This document shows positions 22,184 to 23,153 of a stretch of DNA of 23,153 nucleotides, in pieces (the stretch's first letter is position 1; every line of letters begins with the position of its first letter). The position numbers and the translations under genes are program-made. The stretch lies in assembly GCA_040758525.1 (NCBI GenBank), contig JBFLVQ010000071.1:1-23153 (forward strand), read 5' to 3'. The DNA comes from JBFLVQ01 sp040758525 (GTDB taxonomy: Bacteria; Acidobacteriota; Blastocatellia; Chloracidobacteriales; JADJPF01). The notes beneath the pieces are model-generated. The model made no database searches. It worked only from the letters and a program-made list of their open reading frames with translations, and was not told where the DNA came from.

Positions 22184-22263
22184 TCGCTAAGTGAGTTCCG
22201 TGTATATTAAAGAAAGCCATTAACAGACACGGAAATGTATTAGGAAAAATTCAGTCTTTGAAG

Positions 22264-22300
22264 AGGAGGCGCAGCCAGCTATATTTTAGTTGGCAACATG
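22264..22300 (+). promoter_or_regulatory. lexA ribosome-binding site with a bridging hairpin
   Basis: GGAGG (22264-22268) is 29 bases from the ATG at 22298, too far for normal initiation. Between them, GCCAGCTA (22274-22281) pairs with TAGTTGGC (22287-22294) through 8 bp with one wobble and a five-base loop. Folding the hairpin brings the site to an effective distance of about eight bases. Confidence 0.5.
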
Positions 22301-22918
22301 CTGCGCAATTTTCTTATGGCCATTATTTCTGAGAAGCAGCGTCAAGTGTATGACTTCGTGGTAAGCTTTGTTGAAACTGAAGGGCATTCGCCAACCATTC
22401 GCGACATTGCACGCCAATTTGGCTTCTCCTCACCTGCAACTGTACATAAGTATCTAGTTGCGCTTGAGCAAGCCGGGTTAATTGTGCGTGGCAAGCGCAA
22501 TGCCTTGGTTCAATTGCTCCCCGAACAGCACAGTGTGCAAGCGGTTGAGATTCCATTACTAGGGCGTATTGCTGCAGGCCGTCCTATTGATGCCATTGCC
22601 CATGATGAGATGGTATCGATTCCCAAGGAACTATTGGGGCGGAAACATACCTATGCTTTACGCGTAGTAGGGGACTCAATGATCGACGAGCATATCACGG
22701 ATGGCGATCTAATTATTGTTGAACACTGTGAACAGGCACAAAATGGGCAAACAGTAGTGGCGCTTGTCGAAGAGGCAGGTGCAACTGTAAAGAAGATCTA
22801 CTATGAAAAAGGACGCGTGCGTCTACAACCGGCTAATCCGGCCTATCAGCCGATGGTTATGTCGTCAGGCGCAGTGAAAGTGCAAGGTCGCGTCATTGGC
22901 GTGTTACGACGCTACTAG
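22298..22918 (+). CDS. lexA: SOS repressor LexA
   Basis: Transcriptional repressor of DNA-damage genes with self-cleaving S24 peptidase. The winged helix-turn-helix is at residues 33-62 (PTIRDIARQFGFSSPATVHKYL). The cleavage site is Ala93-Gly94 (GRIAAGRPI), the nucleophile is Ser127 in GDSMID, and the general-base lysine is K165 (ATVKK). Length 206 aa. The start is uncertain. ATG 22298 fits the upstream GGAGG if the intervening hairpin forms. ATG 22316 gives the family-typical beginning MAIISEKQRQVYDF but has no ribosome-binding site at all. It is divergent from glnS and has a near-consensus promoter. Confidence 0.93.
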   Translation: MLRNFLMAIISEKQRQVYDFVVSFVETEGHSPTIRDIARQFGFSSPATVHKYLVALEQAGLIVRGKRNALVQLLPEQHSVQAVEIPLLGRIAAGRPIDAIAHDEMVSIPKELLGRKHTYALRVVGDSMIDEHITDGDLIIVEHCEQAQNGQTVVALVEEAGATVKKIYYEKGRVRLQPANPAYQPMVMSSGAVKVQGRVIGVLRRY

Positions 22919-23104
22919 GCGTTGAGTCACGACCATTTCACTACTGCCAGCCTTAAAAGCGAAACTATTACAACAGTTATGATCTAAACAGCGCGATCCA
23001 AGTGGCTGTTGTCTATAAATTTGTCCAAATTCTGTTCAAATAAATAACCGGTGCTATTTTAGCAAACATTGTTGCAGCGGTTATCAGGAGGTAAGAGTAG
23101 AGTT

Positions 23105-23153
23105 ATGACCGTCTACACGGTACGTTTTTGTGACAAAGAGTTCGTGGCTTACA
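23105..23153 (+). CDS. Start of an unidentified gene (partial)
   Basis: An ATG at 23105 is preceded by a perfect AGGAGGT (23086-23092) at a slightly long spacing of 12 bases. Sixteen codons are visible (MTVYTVRFCDKEFVAY) before the window ends. I do not recognise the family. It is 186 bases downstream of lexA on the same strand and could have its own promoter in the AT-rich gap, but I found no convincing hexamers. Confidence 0.5.
   Translation, partial: MTVYTVRFCDKEFVAY

Noticed and set aside
22987..23010. AACAGC / GCTGTT inverted repeat after lexA as a terminator
   Set aside because: Only six base pairs with a 12-base loop and no U-run.

Overview
The window carries bacterial chromosomal housekeeping genes: Shine-Dalgarno-type start sites, sigma70-like promoters, moderate GC, tightly packed genes, and no insertion sequence, prophage, CRISPR array, tRNA or rRNA that I can see. 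Several protein types point to Acidobacteriota or a neighbouring phylum: an FHA/cyclic-nucleotide-binding/DUF4388 protein, a GAF-like protein with a Pro-rich linker and a conserved C-terminal helical block, and a ResB of System II cytochrome c biogenesis. That placement is an inference from gene content, not a proven assignment.

Layout. 1-270 (+) is the tail of a protein resembling the N-terminal domain of DsbD. 489-749 (-) is a small unknown protein. 1044-7504 (-) is the translation/transcription operon rimP-nusA-infB-rbfA-nrnA, with no ylxR between nusA and infB. 7743-8765 (+) is a CHAD-domain protein cut into two halves by an in-frame TAG. 8877-10962 (+) is a PLP-enzyme pair for sulfur amino acids (CysK/CBS type followed by cystathionine gamma-synthase/lyase). 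11156-13012 (+) is a membrane-anchored PP2C phosphatase. 13117-16365 (-) holds resB and, upstream of it, the FHA/cNMP/DUF4388 protein. 16614-17561 (+) is proline iminopeptidase. 17682-18056 (-) is a lone receiver domain. 18523-20169 (+) is the GAF-like protein. 20237-21991 (-) is glnS. 22298-22918 (+) is lexA. 23105 onward is the start of an unidentified gene.

How the parts fit. The five-gene operon makes ribosome-maturation factors (RimP, RbfA), the elongation/termination factor NusA, initiation factor IF-2 and the nanoRNase/pAp phosphatase NrnA. The stretch 11156-20169 is rich in signalling parts (a phosphatase, a phosphothreonine reader, a receiver, a GAF-like sensor), but no kinase is present.

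The most unusual signals lie outside the coding regions. A near-consensus promoter for the rimP operon is followed almost at once by a textbook intrinsic terminator. The cysK-type gene shows a similar promoter-then-hairpin layout. The lexA Shine-Dalgarno sequence is separated from its start codon by an 8-bp hairpin that could bring them together. The pip leader has two mutually exclusive hairpins. Four convergent gene ends share long, nearly perfect bidirectional hairpins. I see no clear multi-gene novel system; the candidates are regulatory architectures plus the split CHAD gene.
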